Position numbers and translations under genes: made by a program. Source: Pagrus major (lineage: Eukaryota > Chordata > Actinopteri > Spariformes > Sparidae). From it: a stretch of DNA of 64,000 bases. Location of the stretch: NCBI RefSeq assembly GCF_040436345.1, contig NC_133230.1, positions 26,933,051 to 26,997,050 on the forward strand, given 5' to 3'. Of this stretch, positions 60,813-64,000 are shown one piece after another. The notes under the pieces are model-generated. The model searched no databases. It was not told the origin of the DNA and was given only the letters and a program-made list of their open reading frames with translations. The first letter of the stretch is position 1, and each line of letters opens with the position of its first letter.

Positions 60813-62920
60813 TTATTACTTATTATTGATCATTAATTATTGGTTGTTGTTTCTCAGAAGAAAAACAAATCTTTATCAATACAAAAAATTGATTTCCCAA
60901 TAACTATTACACTGAATAGTTGAAAATAAAATAAAAATCATATGTTTTCAAAGGCTCAGTGTTGTTTTTTGCATCACTGAAGACAAACATATGTCCCCAA
61001 ATTTAGACCAATGTGTCGGTCTCTTTCCTCTTTCCCAAACTCAGGGAAAAGAGGATTTATTTTTTAATCAGCATTATTTTCTCTGATAAATTACAAAGAA
61101 ATCTTGCACCTGACATGTGCTCAGTAAAATGGTCTTTAACTTGTCACAACTCATTAAAGTCATTATTGTAATTATGGCAAGGCGTTGGTTGAAAAACAGA
61201 AGAAAATCATATCTATGTTTATTCAGGTTATGATTACAGATGTGTTTCACTAATAATTTACTCTGTAAACAGTCGTGGAAGAAGTAAACACACCCTGTCC
61301 TAATGTAGAAACAGCAACATCACAAGGAAAACATATTCCATTAACTTGCAAAGCTCTGAATTCAAGTATGAGTCATAAAAAACAAAAGTACTCATTTTGA
61401 AAAATGTCCTCTACTTCACAGTGTTATTGATACATGCATGTCAGCAAATTTGGGTCATATAAACTACAACTACCATACTATTTTTTTGATCTTTCATGAC
61501 TTTTTGTAATTTTAAGCTTATATAATCTTTCATAATTCCTAATTTTTCAAAATGCACAGTAGTAGTATTGGTATAACTACAGTAATAACCACTAGTAGAG
61601 GAAGTAAAAGCAGTTATACATAAACACAAATACATACTTTACCAAAGTAAAATAACATGTACTGAACAAGTACAATACAATACAATAAGTGAAAATGATC
61701 ACTGTGTTGCAGAATTGCACCAACATTGTTATATTAAAAAGTGTCATGTTATTGGATTTTCATATTGTTGCATTCATAAATTAACAGCAGCCTGATGATG
61801 TTCTTTATACAATTTTGAGTAGTTTGATTTAACGAGTTTTGGATGAGATGTTTTATTTGACAGGGAGCTGTTATATAAATGTCCTTATGCCACCTGGGGT
61901 CGAATCTACGGCCATCAGATAAATGATGCAACAAAGTAAAAAGTTTATTTTCCTCTGAGATTCAACTCAAACAAAAAAAACACTGTCCTGAAAGGCAGCA
62001 CCTGGTAATTAGTGAGTGTGCAGCAGTGATACAGCAGTTGTGGCTCAGAAAACTGTCTGCTGTCAGATGAGAAGATGAGGCGAGAGGAGCGGCCTGTGAG
62101 AACAGCGACTCAGAGCTGCTGTGGCTCCTGTCCATCAGCGTGAGCCTGAGACAAAGATACATTATTGTCTATTGTTATTCCTGCTTATCAAACCTGATTT
62201 AACAGCTCACAGGTATTTCTCTGGCTGAATGCTGCCATTCTGTTCCTCTGCCCTGAACAGCCCCGGGCATGTTTCTGAGAACAGGAAACACCCACATACA
62301 CACACACACACTGCCTTTTTCTCTGACGTGTTTCTGTGTGTGTGTTAATGCTGCCAATTGTTATGTGTTCACTTTCTCTGACACATTTACCACACACATA
62401 TGCACATGCTTGCCTGAGTGTCTTAGTACGCTTGTGAAGACCATCAGTGATGGTGTGATGATGATAATCCTGATCTTCACGGTGACCTCAGCTCTGATTC
62501 TAAAATGACTCAACTTTAAATAAAAGGAAAAATGTATCTAATTATAAGAACACAATGAGCTTTTTATTTTTCTAGTAGGTGACTCAAACCTATTTTTTAC
62601 ATTTTGAATGGACATTAGAGGAGGTGCAGTTGATGTAGTATTCAGTTACGGACCTGCAATTAACATTCTGCCTTTTAACCATAACCACGATCTTTCCCTG
62701 AGAACCAAACTGTAGTTGCCATGTGTAAATATTATAGAAAGTGAAAAATGGTACTGGGCAGGTTAGAGCAGATTAATTGAACTTTTAGAGCTTTCTACAG
62801 TGTGGATCCAAAAGCGAGGGCCTTTCACATGCACAGCCTTAATAAACTGATAATGAGGTCCCCTTCAACAGCTTTATCAGTGACCAGATTGGATGTGTAT
62901 TGGCCCCTGATAGAAGTGTG

Positions 62921-62928
62921 TGACGTCA
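62921..62928. promoter_or_regulatory. Full palindromic CRE
   Basis: TGACGTCA, the exact CREB/ATF site, 0.6 kb before the osr1 coding exon. It lies in a repeat-free block with facing GATA-type words (CTGATAATG and GCTTTATCAG). Predicted from the motif only. Confidence 0.35.
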
Positions 62929-63533
62929 AAAGGGGCTGTGGGGAAGCAGCAGGGATCTGGGGGGATGGGGGTAGGGAGTGGGTAGACCAGTAATATACAT
63001 ATCAAACATGTCCATGAAATACACAATGACAATTTTCAGTTTTGGGTGAGGATGTGGTTAGCTTAGCATAAGTAGTGAAAGCAGAGGGCTCTACGTAAAG
63101 GTAACAAATACCTAGCAACACTTCTAAAGCTTGATAACTAACACCTTTTTTAATCTCATTTGTTTAATTCTCGTACAAACAGACGTGTAAAAATGAAAAT
63201 AATTAAACACTGAGTCAGTTTCTCCACAGAGAGAGGAGTAGAGATGAGGAGAAATATGATTACTGACCGTCTTCCTGTGAACTTGGTTTTAACAGTCATT
63301 AGCGTAGATGTGTACTATTGTTGTAGTTACACTACATGTACTGTATGTGTTTGTGTGCATGTGTGTTTTATAACAGAAACTTGTGATCGACTGACCTGCT
63401 CATCTTAGTTGCATGTCTGTGTTTTCATTGAATTTACTTATGAAATCAGTGTGACTTGGCCCAAAAAGCATATTTTCATCTGCTCATGATTTCTGTCTCT
63501 ACCAGAATGCGTGTTGGAGTTTGTGTAGCAGCC

Positions 63534-64000
63534 ATGGGCAGCAAGACTTTGCCAGCACCAGTCCCTCTCCACCCCTCCCTCCAGCTGGCCAACTACTCCC
63601 TCCTCCAGAGCTCCACGGGCCTCCAGCTGCCAGCAGATCATTTCCACAGCATCTACAGCTTCAGCGCCTTACACGCCATCCACCTTCACCAGTGGACCCT
63701 CGGCTACCCACCTTTGGCCCTGCCCCGTTGCACCATCTCCAAGCTCCCGGCCCAGTTCTCCTCCATGGCCTCCATCCCCATATTCCCTCACCTACTGCAG
63801 CCCAAGCAGGACTCAGCAGGGCTGCTGCAGAACTCCAAGAACAAGCCCCGCTTTGACTTTGCAAACCTGGCAGCAGCAGCCACCCAGGAGGATCATCTGA
63901 AGGCGGAGGACCTGAGCATGTCGGGTGCTGCTGCCGCCGCGCAGGCTTCATCTCACCACCAAACCTCAGCCGGCCTGGGATGCCTCCTGGATGTGACCAA
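63534..64000 (+). CDS. Odd-skipped related 1 transcription factor, N-terminal part
   Basis: The frame opens [20 protein letters not shown], the conserved start of OSR proteins; T rather than A at residue 5 and the [16 protein letters not shown] block point to OSR1, not OSR2. [17 protein letters not shown], the block found in both paralogues, follows at about residues 104-120, then an alanine-rich stretch and [10 protein letters not shown]. The window ends after 155 codons, before the C2H2 zinc fingers that bind DNA. OSR1 is a nuclear transcription factor required in intermediate mesoderm, kidney and heart development. The ATG sits in GCAGCCATGG, an ideal start context. An in-frame ATG at 63507 lies two bases past the splice acceptor and would add nine residues, but its context is poor. 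The exon start is the acceptor at 63504-63505. Confidence 0.95.
   Translation, partial: MGSKTLPAPVPLHPSLQLANYSLLQSSTGLQLPADHFHSIYSFSALHAIHLHQWTLGYPPLALPRCTISKLPAQFSSMASIPIFPHLLQPKQDSAGLLQNSKNKPRFDFANLAAAATQEDHLKAEDLSMSGAAAAAQASSHHQTSAGLGCLLDVT

Larger units (their letters stand above)
56880..63505 (+). other. Putative osr1 intron 1
   Basis: It runs from donor GTGAGT at 56880 to the acceptor TTTCTGTCTCTACCAG ending at 63505. No exon with a known domain lies inside. It contains simple repeats, two inverted octamers, a CRE, a GATAA array and several repeat-free blocks (57170-57540, 58440-58640, 60190-60560, 62790-62960) that are enhancer candidates. Confidence 0.55.

Noticed and set aside
63521..63951. 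Open frames on other frames and on the minus strand over the osr1 exon
   Set aside because: Shadows of the conserved osr1 reading frame in GC-rich coding DNA.

Overview
This is vertebrate nuclear DNA, almost certainly from a ray-finned fish. The evidence is AT-rich sequence with spliced genes, many microsatellites, and a fish-type repeat load: Tc1-like, piggyBac and hAT transposons, LINE fragments and a tRNA-derived SINE. No bacterial-style operon, CRISPR array or viral genome is visible.

Two protein-coding genes can be supported. On the minus strand, 19880 down to 11128, is a complete six-exon tripartite-motif (TRIM) gene: RING, B-box, coiled coil, then PRY/SPRY. I joined it by hand into one open frame of 542 codons plus stop. 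All transposons inside it lie in introns. At the right edge, on the plus strand, is the start of osr1 (odd-skipped related 1), a zinc-finger transcription factor of intermediate and lateral mesoderm. Its first coding exon starts at 63534 and runs off the window before the zinc fingers. A GC-rich stretch ending in a good splice donor at 56879/56880 is the likely non-coding first exon and promoter, which makes 56880-63505 intron 1.

Layout: 1-7450 is non-coding with low-complexity DNA and a large (TA)n tract; 7455-8492 is a decayed piggyBac element; 9649-9730 is a perfect 82-bp palindrome; 11078-19880 is the TRIM gene with a hAT fragment and two Tc1-like relics in its introns; 20625-22510 is a LINE tail split by a precisely bounded MITE; 24421-32650 holds a LINE fragment, a diverged tandem repeat, an LTR-like element with a 36-bp minisatellite, and a non-LTR retrotransposon with a restriction-like endonuclease domain. 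From 34748 to 54850 are a MITE, a SINE, LINE tails and two inverted copies of one 1.5-kb repeat (43068-44528 and 48773-50420). The interval from about 20 to 56 kb has no recognisable exon. It looks like the gene desert expected beside a developmental regulator, and I point out blocks that read like candidate enhancers.

The two genes are transcribed away from each other and show no sign of working together. I found no clear new multi-gene system. The most unusual features are structural: the 82-bp palindrome, the inverted repeat pair with a retained internal stem, and regulatory-looking motifs in osr1 intron 1 (a tandem GATA-site array, inverted octamers and a full CRE). Nothing here was tested by database search; family names come from recognised motifs and remembered family features.
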